Below, one piece after another: positions 25,001 through 35,377 of a stretch of 64,000 nt of DNA. The stretch covers positions 1-64,000 of the forward strand of contig DF237401.1 in the NCBI GenBank assembly GCA_000708835.1, given 5' to 3'. Position 1 is the first letter of the stretch. Each line of letters begins with the position of its first letter. The stretch comes from Klebsormidium nitens. Lineage: Eukaryota > Streptophyta > Klebsormidiophyceae > Klebsormidiales > Klebsormidiaceae. Made by a program: the position numbers and the translations under genes. The notes below the pieces were generated by a model. It was not told the origin of the DNA, searched no databases, and worked only from the letters and a program-made list of their open reading frames with translations.

Positions 25001-26411
25001 TCCTGCGCCCTCCACTACTTTATCAGCGGCCCGGTCCAGCTTAGCCCCCAGCCCCCTCCCCGCTTCTTTGGCTTCCTGCGCAGTCCCGCTGACCACCCCT
25101 TTTGCGGCCCCCACACCCTCTGCTATCTTGTCCGTCCCCTCGTCCGCTTTCCTGCCCAGCCACCAGACTGGCTTGGCTGCGGTCCTCTTTGCTTCCTCCG
25201 CCTTTCTTGTGGCCGCTTCCCTCGTCCTCTCTGCATCCTCCTCCAAATCTTCAGCAGTCTCCTCGACCCTTCCCTTCAATTTCTGTCCTTTCTCGCCCAC
25301 TTTATCCTTCACCTCCCCCAGCTTCTCTTTACTCCTCTCCGCCGCGCCCTTCACCTTCTGTGCCCCCCGCTGCGCAGCCTCTTGTGCCTGCTCCGCTTTC
25401 TCTGCGGCGGCTCGCTTGGCATCGTCCGCCTTCTCCGCTGCCGTCTGCTCCGCAGCATGAATGTTGGACCACATCTTCTGGGCGGTCTCCTCCGCCGCCC
25501 GGTCTGCTTTCTCTCTCTTCTCCCACCACTTGCCCTTCACTTCCTGCTTGGCATGCTGGCTCTGCTCTTCCACCGTCTCCTCCGCGCGCCGCGCCTTTTC
25601 CTTGACGCCTTCCTTGATCTGCCAGGCCTTGTCCCTCACCGTGTCAATCGTGCCGCTCGCCCGCTCTGCTACAGCATTGGCCCCTCTTTCAGTCCCGCGC
25701 TTGAGCCTGCTGCCTGTATCGGACGCCTTCTCAGCAACTGCGCACATGCACCAAAGACCCGCACTAATCAGGCACCATCAGAGGGGCATATACAGAAAGG
25801 AACTGCAGTGGCGCTAGGCCTGCAAGTCCCATGATGGAAGGGTGCCGTGGCTGGGACATCAGCGTGTATGGCAGGTCAGCATTTTAAAACAGTGTTTGAA
25901 GCAGCTACAGACTTTCGACAGGTCTAAAAACAGTATCAGAGTGGTTAACAATGCAAGCAAGGGCACTTATCATGACTTCCTGCCCTCAGCTTTCCTTCAT
26001 GCACAATCAGTCAGTCGAATTCAAAAACGCCATGACCAAGATACCCCTGCACCGAAGACCAACTGTAGAAAGTCCTGAACAGCCAGTGCTTGTCGTCCAC
26101 CCTCAGCATTGCCTTTTCACGTCTCTGCTGACTCTTCCAAGTGCGCGTTGTGCCCCACCTTCGTCCGCATGCTGCTCCCCCCTCTGCCTGCCGCGCTCTG
26201 CCGCACCGCCTGCCTTTCCCTTGAGGTGCTCCAGCTGCTCCTTGACGCCCCGTGCCTGCTCGTCTGCCTTCTCCTTGACGTGCCCTGCCTCGTGCTGCAG
26301 CGCTCCCTGCACTTCTTCCCGCGTCTCCTGCAGCTCCTCCCACGCGCGCTGTCCGTTGCGCTCCGCCTGCTCGTGCTGGCCCGACCCGCGGCCGATCCCA
26401 AAGAGCCCCAT
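22024..26411 (-). CDS. BRITTLE1-like carrier fused to LEA-like domain
   Basis: Eight exons: 26411-26159, 25737-24968, 24686-24539, 24297-24104, 23707-23519, 23052-22870, 22714-22625, 22257-22024; 686 aa with phase kept at every junction. Residues 1-341 are charged, Ala/Lys/Glu-rich amphipathic repeat of late-embryogenesis-abundant (LEA) type (AEKADDAKRAAAEKAEQAQ, GEVKDKVGEKGQKLKG), then a Gly/Ala stretch. Residues from about 370 form a six-helix mitochondrial carrier with three signatures: PLEVVRTK (400), YPFETLKDR (506) and YPLEVARK (601). Repeats two and three resemble plant BT1 adenine-nucleotide carriers (LPALYRGVVPALLGIVP, GLYKGVGAQVAQVVP). The tail is acidic (EEEDEDED). BT1 proteins act in the plastid or mitochondrial inner membrane; the substrate here is inferred. 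Such a LEA-like extension is not normal for the family. If intron 2 is retained, translation ends at 24869 and gives a LEA-only protein. Confidence 0.88.
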
Positions 26412-27038
26412 CGTTCAGGAGCTGGTGGCCTCGGCTTCTGCAGGCCTCGAACGCAGCTGGGCTCCGCTTTCGATCAGCGCCAACTGGGATGGCGATGACT
26501 GGGCCAGTCTGTCAGCGGTGCTTACGAACAGCTCGACAGCTAGCGCAAAGGCAGAACGAGCATGACCAGCTGGGGGTTGACGCCCAGGGTGGCAGCCAAA
26601 GCAGCCATAGCAGAGCAGCTGGCAGCTAGAGCTACCTGGCTCCGAACTGGAGGCCGACGCGATCATGCATGCATAATGCGCCTTCACCACGTCTTGACAA
26701 GTGGCAGTCTGACTTGGTCAGCCGAAAACATGCTGACGTGTCAACCGCTGACATGCTGGTAAAGTTGCAACTTGGCAACTTGCAACACTCAGGAGTCGGG
26801 TGCGTTCAGCCGGCGCAAAATGGCGGTTGTCCGCCTGCGCCGGCGCAATTACGTGATGGCATGCTCTTCCTCGAGCCAGCTCACAAAAATTGTAGCGCAT
26901 GTGTAAACTTCTGATTTCTAGGGTTGCAAGTAGTGACCACTCTCCACTTCTAATGCTAGTCGAAGTGGGCCATTATACTCTTGAGTATGCATTGAAGCGT
27001 CCTGACACTATTTGCGCTGCAACTTTCTTGTTTGAACA
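26412..27038. promoter_or_regulatory. Compact divergent promoter, carrier / BCKDH E1 alpha
   Basis: Only 627 bp separate the two start codons. Near the middle are two inverted repeats: GTTGCAA/TTGCAAC (26764-26786, 9-bp spacer) and GCCGGCGCA/TGCGCCGGC (26809-26844) enclosing a second stem GGCGG/CCGCC with loop TTGT. These could be binding sites for dimeric factors. No named factor can be assigned. Confidence 0.55.
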
Positions 27039-30000
27039 ATGGCTGCAAGCTGGTGTGTTCCCCTCGCCGGCGGTGGCCGCTGCTTGTCTGCTGGCAGGTG
27101 GCTGGAGCTGTGCAGATGGGCCCGCTGCTTCTCCTCTGCCCCGTGCAGCAGTCAGTCAAGGACGATTCTGAAGAGTATTCATGTAGCTTTGGAAACAGAT
27201 GCAGCTTCTGCTGTGGATGTCGGTGGTCCGAAGTGCTCACAAGAGGCTGCAACTGGGTTGCATTCGAGTTGTCCTCAGGGGTTTGTGTCTAGTCAGGCAG
27301 GCAGGTGGTGGTCCTCCCGGCAGATGAGCAGCCATGCCACAGCAGCTACTGGCAAGGAGGGGCACGGCGCTGGGGTGAGCAAGCACAGCAAATTGGGCAC
27401 CAATTGGTGCAGTTGTCAAGACAGAAAGTGTATCAGACGAAAGGATCAAAGCGCTTTGTTTCAGAAAGGTCTACACTTCATTTCGAAGTCAATCCTGCAA
27501 TTGTGCCCCTTCAGTTGAGAGCTTGCTCTGGAGATGTATCTTTTTTCGAAGGTGGCTGGTTCAAGATTCACATTTTTGTCTCCGAGCCGCAGCTGACATC
27601 TTGATTGGCGTCTGCCTTTCGAAAGACGCAGCCATTTTGAACCAACAGATGCCACCATTCACCTTGTTTAGTGCCTCTTTGTTTCCCTTCGTTTCCAGGT
27701 CCTAGACTTCCCGGGTGCACGATTTTCTTTTGTGAACGAGCTGCACGTGGTGCCGGAATCGACGCCTACCCCCATCCCTTGCTATCGGGTGCTGGACGAG
27801 CTGGGCCAGCTCATCCCCGGGGCAAAGTACACCCAGGTCAGCTCGGGGGCGCTCTTGCCTCTCACCAGCACGGCAGGACCTTGGACCTCCTTTGAGGCCC
27901 CTAGCTGGAGTGATGCTGTCTTGTCATTTGCCCATCGCCCAGTCCAAGTGCTTCAAGTGGACTTCTGACATATAAGTTGGCCTTCTCTCAAACGGTGCGC
28001 ACCGCGCGCCAGTGCATGGTCTCCAGAAAGCTAGGTGGTTCAGTGGTCTGACTATGCCCGCTCGGTGTTGGCTGCCAGGTGTCGGAGGAGCTGGCGGTGG
28101 CCATGTACCGCAAGATGGCGGTGCTCCAGTCCATGGACCTCGTCTTCTATGACGCGCAGCGCCAGGGCCGCTTCAGCTTCTACATGACCACCGCTGGCGA
28201 AGAGGCCATCAACATTGCGTCTGGGGCTGCCCTCTCTGACCTGGACACCATCTTTGCGCAGGTGGGACCACTTCTGGTCCAGGAGCTTGGCGAACCTTCA
28301 TTACCTTTGAGTTGAGAAGTTTGTTCTGTAGTTTTGGATCGTCCCAAGACGATCGAAGCCGCATCTCAGGTCGGTTTTACTCGCTGCAATCGGCACGAGC
28401 TCCGGTTGAAGCCCCAGTTTCACTTTGTGGCCGCAGTATCGCGAGCCTGGCGTGCTGCTGTGGCGCGGCTTCTCCATGCTCCAGTTTGCCCACCAGTGCT
28501 TTGCCACCTCAGGGGACCTGGGCAAGGGCCGCCAGATGCCCGTCCACTACGGCTCCAAGGAGCACCGCTTTCACACCATCTCCTCCCCGCTCGCGTGAGT
28601 CGCTCTCACTTTCTGGTCGGTGGGGGGTAACCTCATGTGCCGACTTGTAGCTGTGTAAAGACCCGGCTCATCTTAAGATTTTCAAATGGATAAGCAAGCT
28701 TTTCGGAAGCTCTCAAAGCGTCTGCAAAACAGGTCAGACACGGCCTGCTTAGCGGAACGATCTGAAACAAGGTCTTGGTTTCTCTTAATCCTGTTTATGT
28801 GGAATATTTATAACCGTCTTAGATGCCTTTCAATGTGACCGTCTGCGCTGAGTGCTTTTGTTGGGTGCTCGCCGAAGCCCACATCCTCCAAACACGTAGT
28901 TTGCCTTTTTCGGCAAAACTGAACATCGCCTTCTTGCTCAGGACTCAAATCCCGCATGCTGTTGGCGCCGCATACCACGTCAAAATGTCCCCCGAGGATG
29001 CGTGCGTGGTGACGTACTTTGGGGAGGGCGCTGCCAGTGAAGGCGACTTCCATGGCGCCATCAACTTTGCGGCCACCCTCGAGGTGCCCGTCATCTTTGT
29101 CTGCCGCAACAATGGCTGGGCCATCAGCACGCCCGCACGCGAGCAGTATCGAGGTGAGGGGACTGCTTCCATCGTCGAAGAATAGCGCCCGAGAGATGCA
29201 GCTGCCCCGATGATGCGTGCACTGACCTGGCTTTGCTGGAAGGGCGGGCTGCAGCTCTGCCTAGAGCATGAGAGGTTCATCCATCAACAATAGAGGGTTG
29301 AAGAAGGTGGAATCCAATTGTCACAGCTGAATGCAGCAGGTCATGCTTCGCCGCGGTCCCAGTACAGTACGGTCCCTTTCCTCAAGTAGACTTGCGTAAC
29401 TTATATCACCATGAGCGGACCGGAGGCTCTCGGCTTATTGAAACTTGCAAAGTTCATGGGGTGCTCAGGTTGACAGCCCTCCTCCCAACAACTGCAGGGG
29501 ACGGTATCGCGGGGCGGGGCCAGGCATACGGCGTCCGGTCACTTCGCGTTGACGGCAACGACACGTTGGCCATGTACAGTGCGATGAAGGCCGCCCGAGA
29601 GATGGCGGTCACCGAGGAGCGGCCCATCCTGCTCGAGGTGCGGTTCGCCGCAGCTGGTCAACGCTCTCAGCCTGCTACAGTCCTCTGGTCTGTTTTCGAG
29701 CACAAAAAAAAGTATGTCGAAATGAATGATCACAGTCTTATCCATCCCGATTCTGACCAGTATCAGGGGGCTTTCGGCTGACGAAGTCGATTGATAACGA
29801 CCGAGGAAAAGCAGCCAGCCCTTTGCATCAGCTTCTCAGTCGTGTCTGATGACAACTCCTGACGAGGTGTCAATTCCTCCGACTTCGGGCTGTCTCCGGT
29901 TGGCTGAAGTGCGAGGCCCAAGCCGTCGAAGTTGACTGGCCCTCGCAGACGACGTTGCACTTCTCGCTGCAGGCCATGACTTACCGGACGGGCCACCACA

Positions 30001-30611
30001 GCACGTCGGACGACTCGTCGCGGTACCGCGGGGCGGCGGAGATCCAGCACTGGAAGCTGCAGCGGGACCCCGTGGCGCGATTCCGGCGGTGGCTGCAGGG
30101 GCAGGGCTGGTGGGACGACGCCCGCGAGGAGGAGCTCAGGAAGAGCGCGCGAGCGGAGGTGGGGCGCGCCAACTTGAACAGCCCAGCGGCTTAGCGCTGT
30201 GGGCTGGAAGGGTTCGTCGTTGAATTTCAGGAACGAGGGGGTCCGGGGAAGAATGCAGACTGCAACAGGCGTGCTAGCATGGCGTCGACCTTTTCGCAAG
30301 AGTCTATCTTCTTTGACGAGGTGGCTGCACGCCCCAACCTGTTCAAGCCGATCATTGTAGATGCGACGGTCACCACTTACGTCCTTGCGTAAGATTGGCA
30401 ACGCGAGATACACATCTAAGCTGTCCGAGTATCTGTGTAGGTGATTGCGGCCTTGGACACGGCGGAGGCTACTGACAAGGCGCCCCTGCGTGACCTGTTC
30501 ACGGACGTGTACGATGCGGCCCCGCCCAACCTGGTGGAACAGGAGCGGCAAGTCCGAGCCCACGTGGCAAAGCACAGGGCCGACTATCCGGACAATGTGC
30601 CACTCGACTGA
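27039..30611 (+). CDS. BCKDHA: Branched-chain 2-oxoacid dehydrogenase E1 alpha
   Basis: Thiamine-diphosphate-dependent decarboxylase subunit that oxidises the 2-oxo acids of Leu, Ile and Val in the mitochondrial matrix, working with E1 beta, E2 and E3. Eight exons: 27039-27374, 27699-27836, 28079-28261, 28437-28594, 28942-29153, 29498-29637, 29973-30158, 30441-30611; 507 aa. Residues 1 to about 100 are rich in Arg, Ser and Ala with few acids, as in a mitochondrial presequence. Matching motifs: VPCYRVL-like [40 protein letters not shown], and the ThDP motif GEG (299-301) to CRNNGW (326-331). [10 protein letters not shown] holds the regulatory Ser399 targeted by BCKDH kinase in animals. The second animal phosphosite is Gly here (YRG). 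The terminus DYPDNVPLD matches plant forms. The ATG and the first donor were chosen for presequence character and phase. Confidence 0.95.
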
Positions 30612-31683
30612 CCGCTCAGGCTCGGGACAGGTATGTACATAGAGCTAGAGACCCTGCGGGAAGGTAGCGACCAGCAACCGGAGTTCGTGCGTAGTACACA
30701 AGTGCGTTGAGTAGCATGGGAATGCGTAAGGGCAGACAAGCTAGAGCAACGAGTATAATCGACCGTCACTGACATCCTATTGCAGGAGATTGGTCAACAT
30801 GAGCGTGCAATGATCATGTTAGGAAGCTGCAAGCACGGGTAGCAGCTCGATGGTCGGGGCTTGGACAAAAAATGCCATTGCAGTCAGACATACGTTTCAA
30901 CTTTAGTGCCGCGCCACAGTCTCTAGAATCCGGCCGCTAGCATGGCACAACCTAGTACGTCCCATGCTTTGCAATGCAGTATAGCAGATGAGTGCCTCGA
31001 GATGTTCAGTATTTGTGTAACGCTGCAACGCTGCAATATGCATGTTCAATATTGCTGACATGTTTCTGAAGAACAAATTCCTGATTGGACATATGTACGC
31101 GGGCGCTCCTATGAATCAGCTCTGCGGCTGACAATATTAATGGCCGGGTTGTTTGATAGAGCTCACGCAGCATGTACCGCCGTGCATCAAAAGTCGTTTA
31201 GATGGACTTGACTTTTGCCCGGGTGCATCATGGAACAGGCTGTCGTTCTACTAGACTCTGCCCAGATGCAAACAGATTCGACCAATGATTGTGAAGATGT
31301 ACTGTTTCACCAAATTAAAGCTCTGTGATTGGCATGCTGTGAAGCATGTGCGCGCGTGCAAGCCAGTCTGACCACGACTATGTCGAACCGCAACTTAGGT
31401 AGGATTAGATGACGCTAAAGCTGGACCAGAATAACCTTTGATATGCGGCCATCGTGCAGTATTTACAGGGTTTAAAAGGACCGAAACTACCTGGCCCAGG
31501 ATCCCAATATGAACATACTATGAGGAGCTGGGCCGTGTAAGGACCAGCTATACATTCTGCTCTACAAGCTACATCCTACAGAACTAACGCGTCCTCGTCA
31601 ACGAGATTCGTCGAGGCTACTGAACTCCGAGATGTTGAGGATATGCTTACAGAGATGGTAACATCTCCACGGCGCCCACCGCT
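30612..31683. other. Intergenic region between convergent 3' ends
   Basis: About 1.1 kb between the stops of BCKDH E1 alpha and PPAT. No coding exon, RNA gene or repeat was recognised. Both 3' UTRs and poly(A) sites should fall here. Confidence 0.6.
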
Positions 31684-33444
31684 CTAAGCTACATGCCGGG
31701 CCTGCAAAGCCTCTGCCTCCCGCTTTCGAAGTAGGGTCGAGCTCACCTTTTCAGTGGACATGCTGTCTCCAACAAGATCAACAACGACCACCTGCAGAGG
31801 GGTCTGGGGAAGTCAGAGTAGTCCCCGCAGATCAAAAGATGCAGTAAAGCATGGTGCGAATTGTGCATTCCAAGATCCTCTCAAGATTCTCAGTTGATGC
31901 AGATCCTGTCCAACAAGCAGCACGTAGCACCTTGGGCATGTAGCTATCTTCTGTTTAGCTTCATTTGGCAAGGTGGTACAATAAGAGACATTGCAAAGCA
32001 ATCAATCCGTTTAAGATGAACATCCAATGGATTCCACCTGACAAAGCCGAAATGACGGACGTAGAAACGGCTCACATGCAATGTCGAAAGGCCCTTTTCA
32101 GCTCGCTTCTGATTGACTGCGTGCCCTCCTTTCTCAGTCTCTTTACTGCAAAGGCAGGGGCAAAGAATGAGTCTTCTGCAGTCTACTGCCCAAAGAAGGG
32201 CGCCTCGCTGGCTTTGACTACCCGGACAATATCCTCAGAAGTTGCAGTTGAGGAGGAAGAATGGTCATACTGTATGTGCTCCTGTCGGCGAATCCGTAGA
32301 TGGAGATCTACAAAGCGAGATGGAATCCTACAGAGCCAGGTCCAAGACTCCTCCGCAGACTACATGGTTACATCCTTCCTCACCTGACCACAATGGCCCC
32401 AAGTCCTTCGTCAACGATAGAAGGCCCATAAGGATCCACCAGTGGTTCTGTTTGCACCAAAAGGCTGCTCTTTATCGACTGTGCTGCAATAAACGAGAGC
32501 TTGAACTTCTGTTTGGCCTCTTGGACCACGTTTACAGAGGATTTTTGCACCCTTCCCACCACCTTAGGCTTTCGATGTTTCTCACACATGTTCCTTCGGT
32601 TTGATAGTAATCTACTTTAGCGAGAATGTCACTCGTTTGGGGCAACATGCAGTTGCGATGGAGGCTGTGAAGGCAAGGAGATGAAAACATGACCGGGCAT
32701 GGAGACTGGAAGCACGTGCCTTGATGTATCTTTCAACGCTTTGTCGGCGTGTTTCCAAGGGCTCAATCAACTTGGCATACTGCAAGAACGTCGGTCGTGT
32801 CAGTGGCAAGTTCCTCCCCCGGGGGGCATTCGACGGTATTCTCCGAGGCCTAGTGTCTGCACTGGCTGGCTCCGAGCTAATCTGGGAAGAATGGTTGCTG
32901 AGCAACAACACAACACGCTCGTTTAACTTGGGCCAAAAGAATCATAAGCAAGGGCAATGAAACAAGAAAGACTGTCTGGTCCTCACCTCTTTATTCTCCA
33001 AGAGAGGCCCTGTACTGACACCCACAACGACGCGCTCTGTTGCAACGTTGGCAGCAGCCTGTCAACAGCAAGAACACTAGGGCTGAACGAATTGAACGAA
33101 CTCTGTTTGAAATTTGAGCTAGTGTAAATAAGCACTGCATTTCAACGATGCTTTGCGGCAACCTTGTGGACCAAAAGAACATCAGAAGCTTTTCTTGTGG
33201 GCAGGTGCGCGTACAAGTGAAAAGATCAACTCTTAGATCATCCAACTGCTTTAACATTAGCCAAAAAGCAGGTTTATGAACGGAGCAAGGCGCACCTTAA
33301 GAGCAGAGGGTCTGCCTTGAAAGTTTCGCGATGCCATACCTTGAGAAGAGCTCGATGACCATCGTGCAGATGATCAAAAGTACCTCCCAGCACAACAGCT
33401 CGAAAAGTGTTTGTTTCTCCAGAATCGAGGTTGGAATCCACCAT
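31684..33444 (-). CDS. COAD: Phosphopantetheine adenylyltransferase (PPAT)
   Basis: Catalyses the fourth step of CoA synthesis: 4'-phosphopantetheine + ATP gives dephospho-CoA + PPi. Six short exons: 33444-33340, 33058-32987, 32779-32720, 32478-32384, 32145-32076, 31791-31684; 169 aa, close to the usual length of about 175 for plant monofunctional PPAT. The nucleotidyltransferase loop is [15 protein letters not shown], with HDGH at 27-30. Then come [57 protein letters not shown], a SKET...GG...[10 protein letters not shown] segment, and the C-terminal [12 protein letters not shown]. No transit peptide is seen, so it is probably cytosolic. The ATG at 33444 follows an in-frame TGA. Intron 3 is GC-AG. 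The gene is divergent with the large unknown gene and convergent with BCKDH E1 alpha. Every exon is too short to stand out alone; the chain was assembled by homology. Confidence 0.93.
32479..32719 (-). other. GC-AG intron in PPAT
   Basis: The exon ends TACATCAAG and is followed by GCACGT. The acceptor is GCACAG before TCGATAAAG. Joining gives [18 protein letters not shown], the expected family sequence, in phase 0. The +3 to +6 bases are weaker than the usual GCAAGT. Confidence 0.8.
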
Positions 33445-35377
33445 GACGATGCTGAACGTCGCTGCAGCAAATCAAGAGGACGGCGAACCACCACCACGGC
33501 ATGCAAACTCCTCTGGATCAGTGGATGCCTACCTTGCTCAGGCTGCACTCTCGAGTCCAATGCCGTATAGCATCGCATGCGTCTCCCCTGCCAGCCCTGG
33601 ATGGACATTGGACTCCCGACCAACCTTTCGAGACCCAGCCCTTCTGTGAAAATGAACAGCGCTCTCTTTTAGACGGTCCGAATTGCCCGATGGGTTGAGA
33701 CTGGACATATCTGGCCGTCCCTCTTGGGCAACGAAAATGATTCAACGGGGGTCCTAAGTTTGTGGGAGTCTGCCGGCCCGGGGTTCCGTCGGTACCTGCA
33801 AACGTACCGCTTCATACTGTACGGTAGTCCAAGGCTGACTTTGAAATTCCGCCCTTCGAGCTTGCATTATTTAGGGTTCCGAAAGTCGGGGCCTGCATAG
33901 GTACCGGTACTACATAGGTACCTAGGTACATTATAGCCCAGTGCCACTTGCATAAAAACCAACTGTACAGGCTGCGGCGGCGCTGGCCTGAAGAAACACA
34001 CAGCTGTTTCCTGTTGCTGTACAGAAGAGCTCACCGTTGAGTCACGGAATTACGTACGGCTTCTCCATTCCTGCCGCGAACCGTTTATTGGCGGGCTCGC
34101 TCATCAATGCAACCGCCTACCAACTTTTGCCAACTGTCCACATTGCTGCCAGAGATGCTGTAGGTATCACCTGCTGGCGTCAGGCTTGGCGCCACCATGG
34201 CCGTGGCTTGAGCGGCCGTTCGCTCCCCCTCTAGCTCCTCTTGGTTCGATCAACATGGTGGTGTCCTTGGCGGACAGGGGAGAGTGCAAAGATCAGCTGC
34301 CTGAGCCGCTGCACATTGCTCCCCTTTGACAACTCTCGACCCCATCTGAGGTAAGCTGCACCCTCACGAAGTCTGCGGGATGCCCCCCTCGTCTCAGTAT
34401 CATATTCGTATTCCTCTCTAGTGTCAGTGGTGTTGGGCTCGAAATTGTTCCACCAATCTGGAAAACTTGGGTTTTGATTTCTGGCGCTTCCGGTCAGCGT
34501 GTCTTATGGGCAAGGTTCTCAATTACGTAGCGCAGAACCACTTGGTTAAGGTCTTTCTGAGTGTTGAAAATGCAGACCTTTAACCAATGGCGCATTCTGT
34601 CTGATAAGAGTTTGCGGTCAGTAAACAGCTGAATATTCCCCTATTCCATGACTGGTCATATCTGCAAAATTGAAATCTGTCTGGCCAAGCCGGAGTCTTC
34701 TAGACTCTAGTAAAAAGTATTGGACCAAAATGCAGTAGATCTTCTCATTTCCTTCAAAATGTGGACTTTAGATCATAGTCAAGATCCATTCACATACCAA
34801 CTGTCAATCCAAGCAGCTTTGACCTGCATGACCACTGTTTTCTGTTGAGTCTGACCAAACATTGTTGACAACAGCCATACTTTCGTGCAAAGTATGGATT
34901 TGGGCATGGTGGTTAGAATTGTGCAACTCTCGTCCAGGTGATGATGTTGCAGGAAGATGTTCTGCCACATCCTTGGTGAGGACACCAAGGATATCACCTT
35001 GGCTTCGCAATAGGCTTTCTCTAGGTCCCAGTATCTGGTCCAAAGTGGCATGAATTGGTTGCTCGCCTTTGAGCCACTTTTGCCTTTCTGTTGTCACCAG
35101 CCAGATGGAATTGGGTATCTTTGGCATCGAAAATGTTACAAAACCCAGTGTCCACGCCGTTAACATGCGTTGCACTAGGTTGCAAGTATATAGATCCATC
35201 TCCTAGTTGTTCTGAGACCTTATTCACAGCCCCTGTCTTTTGTGCAGGTCTCAAGGTGGTCCCTCCTGGTCATTTGCATCATGCAGGGTGCTTTCAAGCC
35301 ACTCTGGCTTGAAAATCGGACCGCGGTACCGAACCGGTAATCCCTGCGGCCAGCTCCAAAACTGGCGCTCCTAGAGG
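33445..35377. promoter_or_regulatory. Divergent 5' region with TAGGTAC motifs
   Basis: About 1.9 kb between the PPAT and unknown-gene start codons. Around 33895-33930 the sequence has three close copies of TAGGTAC, within ACATAGGTACCTAGGTACA. The same word recurs in other 5' regions of this window. No coding exon was recognised. Confidence 0.45.

Noticed and set aside
24920-25834. Open + frame of about 304 codons, Leu/Pro/Cys-rich
   Set aside because: Antisense shadow of the LEA-like exon 2. Repetitive GAG and AAG codons on the other strand create long stop-free frames.
29763-30575. Open - frame of about 270 codons
   Set aside because: Covers introns and two exons of BCKDH E1 alpha on the opposite strand. 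The + exons match a known family residue by residue.
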